NCBI RefSeq assembly: GCF_000022565.1
Contig: NC_012483.1
Location: 124,001 to 188,000, forward strand
Source: Acidobacterium capsulatum ATCC 51196
GTDB taxonomy: Bacteria; Acidobacteriota; Terriglobia; Terriglobales; Acidobacteriaceae
DNA: 64,000 nucleotides
Direction of reading: 5' to 3'
The translations under genes and the position numbers were made by a program. The first letter of the stretch is position 1, and every line of letters begins with the position of its first letter. The notes beneath the pieces were generated by a model that made no database searches, was not told the DNA's origin, and worked only from the letters and a program-made list of their open reading frames with translations. Of this stretch, positions 56,525 to 64,000 are shown piece after piece.

Positions 56525-57394
56525 CTACTCGACGAAGTCGATTTTGACGGGGTGCGGAATGATGCCGCGCTCGTGGCCCATCTGGAGCAGCTTTCGGATG
56601 GCGGTGCGGCCGTCTTCGCCATAGCTGAGGGTGCGCTCGTTCACGTACATGCCGACGAACTGGTTGGCCATCTCGGGATCGAGGTCGCGGGCGTACTGCA
56701 TGGCATGGGCGAGAGCATCTTTGCGGTGGTCGAGGCCGAACTTGATGCTGTCATAAAGGGCCTTGGCAACGATGTGGATGACTTCCGGCCCGAGCGAGCG
56801 GCGAATGGCATTGCCGCCGAGGGGGAGCGGGAGTCCGGTCTGCTCCTGCCACCAGACGCCGAGGTCAATGATCTTGTGCAGGCCGCTGTGGGAGTAGGTG
56901 AGCTGGCCTTCGTGGATGATGAGTCCGGCGTCATATTTACCGGCGAGCACCTGCGGGATGATCTGGTCGAAGGGGACGACTTCGGTTTCGATTTCGGGCG
57001 CGAAGAGCTTCAGCGTGAGGTAGGCCGTAGTGAGGGTTCCGGGCACGGCGATCTTGATTTTGCGAATCTCGTCGAGCGAGTAGGGCCGCGGAGCGATGAT
57101 CATGGGGCCGTAGTTTTCCCCGACCGAGCCGCCGCAAGCCATCAGCGCGTAGTTGTCCTGAATGTAGGGGTACGCGTGGAAGGAGACGGCGGTGACATCG
57201 TAGAAGGCCTCGTTCATGGCCTTGTGGTTGAGCGTCTCAATGTCCGTGAGGGTGTGGGTGAAGCGGTAGCCGGGCACCTGCACGTTGTCGCTGGCGAGGC
57301 CATAGAACATGAAGGCGTCGTCGGAGTCTGGGCTGTGCGCAATGGTGATTTCGCGAATGGCGGCATCGTTGGATGCGGGCGTCTGAGTGCTCAC
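56525..57394 (-). CDS. mqnD: 1,4-dihydroxy-6-naphthoate synthase (futalosine menaquinone pathway)
   Basis: Makes 1,4-dihydroxy-6-naphthoate from cyclic de-hypoxanthine futalosine in menaquinone synthesis. 289 residues, periplasmic-binding-like fold. The signature IAHSPDSDDAFMFYGL is typical of MqnD. GTG start at 57392-57394. It supports menaquinone as the respiratory quinone, in keeping with the single-anchor succinate dehydrogenase. The rest of the mqn genes are not in the window. Confidence 0.92.
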   Translation of the reverse strand: MSTQTPASNDAAIREITIAHSPDSDDAFMFYGLASDNVQVPGYRFTHTLTDIETLNHKAMNEAFYDVTAVSFHAYPYIQDNYALMACGGSVGENYGPMIIAPRPYSLDEIRKIKIAVPGTLTTAYLTLKLFAPEIETEVVPFDQIIPQVLAGKYDAGLIIHEGQLTYSHSGLHKIIDLGVWWQEQTGLPLPLGGNAIRRSLGPEVIHIVAKALYDSIKFGLDHRKDALAHAMQYARDLDPEMANQFVGMYVNERTLSYGEDGRTAIRKLLQMGHERGIIPHPVKIDFVE

Positions 57395-57491
57395 TACGGT
57401 CTTTGATCCTTTCAGCAGCAGTTACAAGTTGGAGGCGCGGGACAGAGGACTGGATGCGGCCGCGCGCCCGAGGTTTTTTGCCGCGCGAAAG

Positions 57492-58097
57492 TTACTCGGC
57501 GGAGGTGTTCGGCTGGCGCAGGCGCGTGAAGCCGGCGGCGAGAGCGGCGGCGGCGGCGACCTTGAGTCCTTCGCCGGGCAGGAAGGGCACCATGCCGAAC
57601 TCGAAAGCGTGGGCCGGGCTGAGGTGCAGCAGCGTCATCAGCCCGGCGGAACCGCTGGTGAGCAGCAGCAGATCGGCCACCGCAGCCGCGATGAGAGCGG
57701 CGGCAAAGTTTGAGAGCAGGGGCATGCGGCGGCCACGGCTGTAGAGCCATCCGGCCAGCGCGGCGACAAACGGGAAGGCGATGATATAGCCGCCGGTGGG
57801 CCCGAAGATGTGCAGTGGGCCGGGCGCGCCCATGGGCGCGAGAACGGGCAGGGCGGCCATGGCCTCAAGCAGATAAAGCGACAGCGAGGAGAATGCGATG
57901 GCGGGACCGAGCAGCAGGCCAATCGCCAGCACGGCCAGAGGCTGCAGCGTGAACGGGACCGGCGTGAAGAAAAGCGGGAACGAGATGTGAGCCGAGATGG
58001 CGACCAGCAGGCTGCCGGAGAGGGCGAGTCCCGTGTGGCGCAGCAGCGCGTGGCGGCGAGGGAGGACAGCGGGCGAAAGAGCAGTGGTTGTATTCAT
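57492..58097 (-). CDS. bioY: BioY biotin transporter substrate-binding subunit
   Basis: Membrane S-component of a biotin ECF transporter. 201 residues with about six helices; family motifs FTPVPFTLQPLAVLAIGLLLG and GPTGGYIIAFPFVAALAGWL. It starts three bases after the stop of a 51-residue membrane protein. No EcfA or EcfT is beside it, so it may work alone or with shared components. Confidence 0.93.
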   Translation of the reverse strand: MNTTTALSPAVLPRRHALLRHTGLALSGSLLVAISAHISFPLFFTPVPFTLQPLAVLAIGLLLGPAIAFSSLSLYLLEAMAALPVLAPMGAPGPLHIFGPTGGYIIAFPFVAALAGWLYSRGRRMPLLSNFAAALIAAAVADLLLLTSGSAGLMTLLHLSPAHAFEFGMVPFLPGEGLKVAAAAALAAGFTRLRQPNTSAE

Positions 58098-58100
58098 CGC

Positions 58101-58256
58101 TTATTCCAGTGAGGATTTCGAGGCCGTTTCCGGGATGGATTCCGGCGCATCTTTGTGCGCCTGCGAGTTGTGGTCGCGGATATGGCGGGCAATGCTGATG
58201 ACCGTCCAGATCAGCGCCAGAATGCTCAATACGTATACGGCGTACAAATAACGCAT
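58101..58256 (-). CDS. 51-residue single-span membrane protein upstream of bioY
   Basis: A small protein with one membrane helix (YAVYVLSILALIWTVISIA) followed by a polar, His/Lys-rich tail. Stop TAA is three bases from the bioY ATG, so the two are translationally linked. No known family. It may assist BioY or be an unrelated leader peptide. Confidence 0.6.
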   Translation of the reverse strand: MRYLYAVYVLSILALIWTVISIARHIRDHNSQAHKDAPESIPETASKSSLE

Positions 58257-58420
58257 GACAAATCAGTGTGGGTTCCGGGCATGGGGAAGTGCGCCGGAAC
58301 AGTCACCGCATAGGATAACAGGCGGCTGGCCGCCGGTGGGCTGGCCGGAGAGACGCGAGGGCTTCGCTGTGTGGGAATGAGGGGTGGCACGGCGCGCCTG
58401 ATGTCAGCTTGCCGGGTATT

Positions 58421-58807
58421 TCAGCTTTCGGGGGCCGGTGCGACGCAATGGTGCAGCCAGGCGGCGTAGGTCTGGCTGGCCGTGGCGTCGAGGATGAGGA
58501 ATTCCGGCACCTCATAGGAGTGCAACTCATGCAGCCGGGCCTCAAGCTGCGGCAGGCGCTCGCGCGAAGTCTTGAGCAGCATCAAAACCTCAGAGGACTG
58601 CTCGATCTGGCTCTGCTCAATCTGGTCCTGCCAGCGGTAGACGGAGGTCATGGACGGCAGCATTTGCACGCAGGCGGCGAGATGGGCTTCGACGAGGGAA
58701 TGGGCGAGGCGCTGCGCTTCTTCGACTGAAGGGGCAGTGGTGAGAACCAGACACACGGAAGATGGGGGACGTGCAGAGGATGTGCCGGCGGCAGGGGATG
58801 AGGTCAT
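58421..58807 (-). CDS. cutA: CutA-like divalent cation tolerance protein
   Basis: A 128-residue protein of the trimeric PII-like CutA family: VCLVLTTAPSVEEAQRLAHSLVEAHLAACVQMLPSMTSVYRW, and later FLILDATASQTYAAWL. A five-residue repeat QIEQS appears twice (DQIEQSQIEQSSE), longer than in typical CutA. The first 18 residues are extra and polar. Role in copper tolerance is disputed for the family. Confidence 0.9.
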   Translation of the reverse strand: MTSSPAAGTSSARPPSSVCLVLTTAPSVEEAQRLAHSLVEAHLAACVQMLPSMTSVYRWQDQIEQSQIEQSSEVLMLLKTSRERLPQLEARLHELHSYEVPEFLILDATASQTYAAWLHHCVAPAPES

Positions 58808-58994
58808 GGAAAGGCTCCGGTTAAGATGGCTGGGGATACTTTAGCTGTTTTCACTAGCTACTAAATCTGTGTGGCCGCGTGTGGTGTACAGATGAGAGTA
58901 GCGAGTGTTTGTGGTGGATGATTTTCAGGGCGCGGCAGCCGTGCCCATATACGAAGGCACAATCAGTTTGCATCGAGAAGATTGAGGAGAAGAG

Positions 58995-60398
58995 ATGGCG
59001 ACCGAGATCAAGTTTGGAACATCGGGCTGGCGCGCAATTGTGGCGGATGAATTTACGTTTGGCAACGTGCGGCGCGCGGTGACGGGCATTGCGAAGTATG
59101 TGGCCGCTCAGCCGGGCGAGCATTCGGTGCTGGTGGGGCGCGATCCGCGCTTTCTGGGCGAGCTGTTCGTGGCCAAGACGGCGAATCTGCTGGCCTCGCA
59201 TGGCGTGCGTCCGCTGGTGATTCCCGAGGCCGCGCCGACGCCGGCGATCTCCTACGCGGTGCGCCAGCACAAGACGGGCGGCGCGATTAACTTTACGGCC
59301 TCGCATAATCCGCCGGAGTACAACGGCATCAAGTTCTCGACGCCGGACGGCGCCCCAGCGCTGCCGGAGGTGACGAAGCAGATTGAGGCGAATATTCAGG
59401 CGCTGGGCGATGCGCCGGTGGCCGATGCCGCCGAGCCGAAAGAGAAGTTTGAAGAAGTGGACGTGAAGCCCTCGTATCTGAAGCGGCTGGCGGATCTGGT
59501 GGATCTGAAGGCGGTGCAGAAGTCGGGCATCAAGGTGGTATTTGATCCCTTCTGGGGTGCGGCGCGCGGCTATAGCTGCCACATTTTGCGCGAGCACGGC
59601 GTGGAAGTGGCCACGGTGCACGATTACCGCGATGTGCTGTTTGGCGGGCATGCGCCCGAGCCGGACGACCACCTGCTGGGCAAGTGCAAGGAGAAGATGA
59701 AGGAGACCGGCGCGGCGCTGGGCATTGCGACCGACGGCGATGCGGACCGCTTTGGCATTGTGGACGGCGATGGCACCTTCATTCAGCCGAATTATGTCAT
59801 TGCGCTGCTCTTCGACTACCTGGTGGAGACACGCGGCTGGCGCAACGGCGTGGCGAAGTCAGTAGCGACGACCAACCTGGTGAATGCGCTGGCGGAATTT
59901 CACAAGATTGAGCTGCATGAGACGCCGGTGGGCTTCAAGTACATCGGCGAGCTGATCAACAAGGACGCGATTGTGATCGGCGGCGAAGAGAGCGCGGGGC
60001 TGACGATTCGCGGCCACGTGCCGGAGAAGGACGGCGTGATTGCCGGCCTGCTGATGGCCGAAATGGTGGCCGTGCGCGGCAAGAGCATTGGCGAGCAACT
60101 GAAGGCGCTGTTTGCCAAGGTGGGCGAGTTCTATCCGATGCGCGAAAACTTCCGGCTGACGCCGGAGGTGAAGGCCTCGTTTGTGGAGAAGATCAAGCAC
60201 GATCCCACCGAGATTGGCGGCCGCAAGGTCACCGGCGTGGTGCGCACCGATGGCCTGAAGCTGGTGCTCGACGACGGCTCGTGGGTCTGCTACCGCTTGA
60301 GCGGCACCGAGCCGGTGGTGCGCGTTTACTCCGAGTCGCGCAAGCAATCAGAATCGCAGCCATTGAGCGATGCCGCCAAGGCATGGGTAATGGCTTAG
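58995..60398 (+). CDS. Phosphohexomutase (phosphoglucomutase/phosphomannomutase)
   Basis: Interconverts 1- and 6-phosphosugars. 467 residues, four-domain alpha-D-phosphohexomutase. Phosphoserine loop TASHNPPEYNG, metal loop DGDADR, sugar loop GGEESAG, phosphate loop RLSGTEPVVRVY. The set is compatible with both glucose and mannose. The ATG at 58995 has gaggagaag upstream. Confidence 0.93.
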   Translation: MATEIKFGTSGWRAIVADEFTFGNVRRAVTGIAKYVAAQPGEHSVLVGRDPRFLGELFVAKTANLLASHGVRPLVIPEAAPTPAISYAVRQHKTGGAINFTASHNPPEYNGIKFSTPDGAPALPEVTKQIEANIQALGDAPVADAAEPKEKFEEVDVKPSYLKRLADLVDLKAVQKSGIKVVFDPFWGAARGYSCHILREHGVEVATVHDYRDVLFGGHAPEPDDHLLGKCKEKMKETGAALGIATDGDADRFGIVDGDGTFIQPNYVIALLFDYLVETRGWRNGVAKSVATTNLVNALAEFHKIELHETPVGFKYIGELINKDAIVIGGEESAGLTIRGHVPEKDGVIAGLLMAEMVAVRGKSIGEQLKALFAKVGEFYPMRENFRLTPEVKASFVEKIKHDPTEIGGRKVTGVVRTDGLKLVLDDGSWVCYRLSGTEPVVRVYSESRKQSESQPLSDAAKAWVMA

Positions 60399-60433
60399 AT
60401 TCCTGCGCGGCGAATTATTGAAAAAGGCGTTCC

Positions 60434-60515
60434 TTCTCCATGCCGGACGCGGCATCCTTAATGATTAGCTGGTTGTGTGTTCGGTGGGTTCGCCGCACAC
60501 ATCCGGCATGGAGAA
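60434..60515 (+). promoter_or_regulatory. Long inverted repeat covering the ftsB start
   Basis: TTCTCCATGCCGGA at 60434-60447 and its exact reverse complement TCCGGCATGGAGAA at 60502-60515. The second arm contains the ftsB start ATG. In RNA the arms would form a 14-bp stem that hides the start codon, with a 54-base loop. Confidence 0.6.
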
Positions 60516-60942
60516 ACGCTTGCTGCCGCAGCCTCAGACAGTTCCGCTACCAGACCAACCCCAGCCCGCGAAAATGGAGCGGGTGATGGCGCTTGTCCTG
60601 CGCCTGCGCCGCCGCGCGGCGACGGTGGCGATTGTGTTGATGGCGGTCTGCATTGGCTACTATGTGGTGGCCGGGCAGAACGGCCTCAAGTCCTATGAGC
60701 AGAAGCGGCACGAGGCCGAGCATCTGCAGCAGCAGATTGAGCACCTGCAGCAGGAAAACGGCCAGTTGCAGCAACAGGTGCATGCGTTGCAGAGCGATCC
60801 GGATGCGATTGAGCATGAGGCGCGCGAGCGCCTGCACTACGCCCGTCCGGGCGAGGTGATTTACACGCTCAACAATGCTCCGTCGGGCGCGAATGGCAGC
60901 AATCCCTCGACCCAGCCCGCGCCTTCTTCCTCCAGCCGGTAG
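60508..60942 (+). CDS. ftsB: FtsB/DivIC-like septum protein
   Basis: A 144-residue single-span membrane protein of the divisome. Cytoplasmic N-terminus, one helix (AATVAIVLMAVCIGYYVVAG), then a Gln/Glu-rich coiled coil (QQIEHLQQENGQLQQQVHALQ) and the family motif ERLHYARPGEVIY. ATG 60508 was chosen; an upstream GTG would add 11 residues. Confidence 0.87.
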   Translation: MEKRLLPQPQTVPLPDQPQPAKMERVMALVLRLRRRAATVAIVLMAVCIGYYVVAGQNGLKSYEQKRHEAEHLQQQIEHLQQENGQLQQQVHALQSDPDAIEHEARERLHYARPGEVIYTLNNAPSGANGSNPSTQPAPSSSSR

Positions 60943-60968
60943 CTCTGGCCTGCGGCTATACTCGTGCC

Positions 60969-61211
60969 ATGAGAGCAGCGCTGCGTTTTTTGTGGAATTC
61001 CACCCGCGGGCATCATTTGCGCCCGTGGAGGAGCGAATTTCTGAAATGGCGCATCGAGACTTATTCCGGCATGAAAGCAGAAGAGCTTACCCGCCAGCAG
61101 GTGCTGGCTTTTGTGTGGCGTGAGCGCCGCAACCTGATTCGCTTTTTGCGCTGGACCGAGGAAATGGAAGGCTACCGCAAGCAGGCGCAGCGCGCGCAGC
61201 GTCCGCTGTAG
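60969..61211 (+). CDS. Basic small protein of unknown function
   Basis: An 80-residue protein rich in Arg, Trp and Leu (LRPWRSEFLKWRIETYSGM; AFVWRERRNLIRFLRWTEEM), helical and basic, without a membrane span. It sits between ftsB and the xylanase, 26 bases after the ftsB stop. Similar small proteins occur in other acidobacteria next to division genes only by impression; no function known. Confidence 0.55.
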   Translation: MRAALRFLWNSTRGHHLRPWRSEFLKWRIETYSGMKAEELTRQQVLAFVWRERRNLIRFLRWTEEMEGYRKQAQRAQRPL

Positions 61212-61231
61212 AGAGATACGGAGAGGCAGAC

Positions 61232-62485
61232 TTGGATTCACGGCGGCAGTTTTTGAGGAAGTCCCTGATGGCGGCGGCAGCCGGCAGCCTGAGCGGCACG
61301 GCGCTGGCAGGCTGCGGCGGGCATAAGACGCATTCGATTCCGGGGCAGGCGATGGCTCCGCATCTGCATGAGGTGAGCGGGCCGCGCTCGCTGCGTGCGC
61401 ATGCGGCGGCGGCAGGCTTGCTGGTGGGCTGCGCGGTCAATCCTCGCGGCCTGGACGGAGAGCCGGCCTATAGCCAGACGGTCGCCGATCAGATGAATCT
61501 GCTGGTGGCCGAAAATGCGATGAAGTGGGGACCGCTGCGGCCCACGATCGATACCTTTGACTTTCGCCCGGCGGACGACATCATGGATTTTGCCGCGCGC
61601 CACAATCAGCAGGTGCGCGGGCATAATCTCTGCTGGCATGAGGAGTTGCCCACCTGGTTTGCCTCTGAGGTGAACAAGGGCAATGCAAAGGAGATTCTGA
61701 TTCAGCACATTCAAACGGTGGCGGGCCGCTATGCCGGGCGCATTCAGTCGTGGGATGTGGTGAATGAGGCGATCCTCCCGAAGGACGGACGGCCGGATGG
61801 TCTGCGCAAGTCGCCGTGGCTGGAACTGCTGGGCCCGGATTACATCGATATTGCGTTCCACACGGCGCGCCTGGCCGATCCGCACGCGCTGCTGACCTAT
61901 AACGACTACGGCATTGAGAAAGACACGCCCGAGGACACGATCAAGCGCGGCGATGTGCTGATGCTGATTCGGCGCATGAAGGCGCGGGGCGTGCCGCTGG
62001 ATGCGGTGGGGATTCAGAGCCATCTGACGGCGGGCGACCCGATGCCGGGCGCGGGGCTGCGGGCCTTTGTGCGGGAGTGCGGCCGCCTGGGCCTGCAGGT
62101 ATTTGTCACCGAGATGGATGTGAATGACAAAAAGCTGCCGGCGGCGGTGGAAGAACGCGATCAGGCGGTGGCGAAGGTCTATCAGGACTACCTGACGATG
62201 ATGCTGGCCGAGCCCAATGTGACCGCCGTGCTGACGTGGGGCGTCACGGACAAATACACCTGGCTGGACGGGCCAAAGTTCGGGCGCGCCGATGGACGGC
62301 CGGAGCGTCCGTTGCCGTTTGACTCTGACTATCAGCCTACCCCGGCCTTTTTTGCAGAGCGCGCGGCGCTGGACTCGCGGGCGGCACGGCTGTCGGCTCC
62401 GGTGCGGCAGGGCGATCCTTATGCGCCTTTCCGGCCTGGTTCGGCGCGGGGCGGGGCGGCTGGGCCACAATCGGAGCGGCAGTAG
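61232..62485 (+). CDS. GH10 endo-1,4-beta-xylanase, Tat-type lipoprotein
   Basis: Cleaves xylan backbone. 417 residues. The Tat motif SRRQFLRKSL is followed by a hydrophobic stretch and a lipobox LAGCGG, so it is probably exported folded and lipidated. GH10 motifs: HNLCWHEELPTWF, WDVVNEA (acid/base Glu) and VFVTEMDVNDKKLP (nucleophile Glu), then LTWGVTDKYTWL. The start is TTG at 61232. Confidence 0.93.
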   Translation: MDSRRQFLRKSLMAAAAGSLSGTALAGCGGHKTHSIPGQAMAPHLHEVSGPRSLRAHAAAAGLLVGCAVNPRGLDGEPAYSQTVADQMNLLVAENAMKWGPLRPTIDTFDFRPADDIMDFAARHNQQVRGHNLCWHEELPTWFASEVNKGNAKEILIQHIQTVAGRYAGRIQSWDVVNEAILPKDGRPDGLRKSPWLELLGPDYIDIAFHTARLADPHALLTYNDYGIEKDTPEDTIKRGDVLMLIRRMKARGVPLDAVGIQSHLTAGDPMPGAGLRAFVRECGRLGLQVFVTEMDVNDKKLPAAVEERDQAVAKVYQDYLTMMLAEPNVTAVLTWGVTDKYTWLDGPKFGRADGRPERPLPFDSDYQPTPAFFAERAALDSRAARLSAPVRQGDPYAPFRPGSARGGAAGPQSERQ

Positions 62486-62493
62486 GAAACGGA

Positions 62494-63624
62494 TTGCCGG
62501 TTTCCTCCGTCTACATAAAGAAGTTGAGAGAGTCCTCCTTGGTGCGTTTTCGTATCTGCCGGTATCTGGTGTGGCTGGCTGTGTTGAGTGCGTGTTGCAT
62601 GGCCCATGCGCAGGAGCCGTTTCCCGGCGAACCCGCGCACTTGCCGAAGCATGCGGAGCCGTTGCCTCCGCCGGGCCTGCAGGACTATGGACATCCACCG
62701 TTGCCTTCACAGCAGGACCCCGGCGTGCTGCGCGTGACCACCAACCTGGTGCTGGTGCCCACGCTGGTCGAGCACAATGACGGCTCCATTGTGTATGGGC
62801 TCAAGGCCAGCGACTTCAGCCTGTATGACAATGGCGTGCCGCAGCAGGTGCATCTGGACGATGACATGGATCTCACGCCCATCTCGCTGGTGGTGTGCGT
62901 GGAACGGGGCCGCGACGCTCCGCTGGTGCAGGAGGAAATTCAGCAGCTCGGCACGCTGTTGCAACTCTTCACGGGCGGAGGCCATACCGATACGGCGCTG
63001 GTGGCCTTTGATTCAAAGCCGGTGTATCTGGATGGATTTTCGAGCAACCCTTCCTACGTAGAGCAGGATTTGCAGAGTCTTGCGCCGGGCAATGGCGGCG
63101 CGGCCATTCTGGATGCGGTGGGTTACTCGCTGGACCTGCTGGAGCATCAGCCCGCGGATCACCGCCGCGTGCTGTTGCTGGTGAGTGAGTCGCGCGATCA
63201 CGGCAGCACGCATGTGACGATTCCGTCGCTGGTGCAGCGCATCGGGCAGAGCAATACGCTGGTGCTGAGCCTGGTGTTTTCGCCCTCACGGGCGGAGCTG
63301 AACAACTGGGGCCATGGCGGCGGTTCGCGGGGCACGATGAACCTGCTGGCTCCGCTGATGATGACATATAACGCGATGCGCAAGAATATTCCGCGCACGC
63401 TGGTTCACATGACGGGCGGAGAGTATGCGCCGTTCGGGCGCGACAAGCGCTTCCAGATGGACGTGGTGGAGCTGGCCAATCACGCCTACAACCGCTATCT
63501 GCTGAGCTTTCATCCAACCGACCTGACGCCGGGCCTGCATCACCTGGAGGTGAGGCTGAACAACGGCATCCAAGCCATTGTGATTGCCCGCGCCAGCTAC
63601 TGGGCTACGAGTCCATCTGGTTGA
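62494..63624 (+). CDS. VWFA-related acidobacterial secreted protein
   Basis: A 376-residue exported protein of the acidobacterial VWFA-related family. Signal peptide about 20-39 (YLVWLAVLSACCMAHAQ). Entry strand VLRVTTNLVLVPTLVEHNDGSIVYGLKASDFSLYDNGVPQ, then a VWA-like fold (ISLVVCVERGRDAPL, a degenerate metal site). It lies 8 bases after the xylanase. TTG start at 62494; TTG 62539 and GTG 62542 are alternatives. Confidence 0.85.
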   Translation: MPVSSVYIKKLRESSLVRFRICRYLVWLAVLSACCMAHAQEPFPGEPAHLPKHAEPLPPPGLQDYGHPPLPSQQDPGVLRVTTNLVLVPTLVEHNDGSIVYGLKASDFSLYDNGVPQQVHLDDDMDLTPISLVVCVERGRDAPLVQEEIQQLGTLLQLFTGGGHTDTALVAFDSKPVYLDGFSSNPSYVEQDLQSLAPGNGGAAILDAVGYSLDLLEHQPADHRRVLLLVSESRDHGSTHVTIPSLVQRIGQSNTLVLSLVFSPSRAELNNWGHGGGSRGTMNLLAPLMMTYNAMRKNIPRTLVHMTGGEYAPFGRDKRFQMDVVELANHAYNRYLLSFHPTDLTPGLHHLEVRLNNGIQAIVIARASYWATSPSG

Positions 63625-63676
63625 TGGATGCATGGCGCGCGGACAGCAGAGATTTCTGAATCAGGAGAATAGAACC

Positions 63677-64000
63677 ATGAGTGAGACAGTACAGCTGCGC
63701 GCGAGCGACGGTTTTGATCTGGATGGGTATGTGGCGCGTCCGGAGGGCGAGCCGATCGGCGGATTGGTCGTGGTGCAGGAGATCTTTGGCGTGAACCGGC
63801 ACATTCGCTCGGTGGCCGATGGATATGCGCGCGATGGATTTCTGGTGGTGGCTCCGGCGCTGTTTGACCGCTATGAGAAGGGTGTGGAGCTTGAGTACAG
63901 CGGCGCGGATATGCAGAAGGCGCTATCGTTCGTACCAAAGCTGAATCTGAATGATGCCGTGAGCGATGTGGCCGCGGCGCTGCATTGGGTGCGGCAGGAG
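63677..64000 (+). CDS. Dienelactone hydrolase family protein (5' part)
   Basis: The first 108 residues of an alpha/beta hydrolase: LVVVQEIFGVNRHIRSVADGYARDGFLVVAPALFDR is characteristic of dienelactone hydrolase. The nucleophile, Asp and His lie beyond the right edge. ATG 63677 follows an aggagaat site. Confidence 0.88.
   Translation, partial: MSETVQLRASDGFDLDGYVARPEGEPIGGLVVVQEIFGVNRHIRSVADGYARDGFLVVAPALFDRYEKGVELEYSGADMQKALSFVPKLNLNDAVSDVAAALHWVRQE

Noticed and set aside
58261-58420. Possible BirA operator or cobalamin-type riboswitch near bioY
   Set aside because: No matching conserved boxes were found in the sequence.

Overview
The window is a GC-rich stretch of a bacterial chromosome, most likely from an acidobacterium of the Terriglobia (Acidobacterium/Terriglobus type). 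The clues are a secreted protein of the acidobacterial VWFA-related family, a fused LptF-LptG permease, the futalosine (MqnD) menaquinone route with a single-cytochrome succinate dehydrogenase, a D104/K124 (pyrophosphate-type) phosphofructokinase, and dispersed hairpin and GTCATTCTGA-type repeats. The genus is inferred. No rRNA, tRNA or CRISPR array was seen.

Layout. 1-5.9 kb: a ClC chloride channel (cut by the window edge) and a TPR membrane protein, then larE-larC-larB for the nickel-pincer cofactor. 5.9-17.7 kb: a secreted sialidase-like propeller, icd and mdh, an AbrB/VapC toxin-antitoxin pair, a PepSY-like secreted protein, two cyclophilins, an unknown secreted protein containing a C10 tract, an EAL-PAS protein and an FkbM methyltransferase. 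17.8-24.7 kb: sdhCAB, a repeat-filled gap, rdgB, a MagIII-like glycosylase and a complete IS481-type element with a 6-bp target duplication. 24.7-30.6 kb: a flagellar block, flbD-motA-motB on the minus strand and flagellin-fliD-fliS on the plus strand. 30.9-37.5 kb: a minus-strand operon copZ-copA-lptFG-ABC exporter. 37.6-48.4 kb: a propeller-phosphoesterase fusion, a receiver-GGDEF protein, thiE with two APC transporters, a PGQ-repeat secreted protein, a CDGSH protein and PPi-type pfk. 48.7-64 kb: an excisionase-like DNA-binding protein, a hexapeptide acetyltransferase, pepP-accB-accC, DinB, a chemoreceptor, a VapBC pair, mqnD, a small membrane protein with bioY, cutA, a phosphohexomutase, ftsB, a GH10 xylanase, a VWFA protein and a truncated dienelactone hydrolase.

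How it fits together. Five sites match the flagellar sigma-28 promoter (TAAAGTTT-N11-GCCGATAA). They drive flagellin, flbD-mot, fliD and two genes far from the flagellar block: the receiver-GGDEF protein and the chemoreceptor. That makes a motility regulon scattered over about 29 kb. The central metabolism genes (icd, mdh, sdh, PPi-pfk, hexomutase, acc, mqnD) fit aerobic menaquinone respiration and a polysaccharide-degrading heterotroph (xylanase, sialidase-like protein).

The least explained signals are a dispersed GGGTGCCCC-plus-hairpin element found at three loci (one split by the IS), a fliD promoter that leaves almost no leader, a perfect palindrome covering the vapB start codon, an inverted repeat that would bury the ftsB start codon, and the C10 tract.
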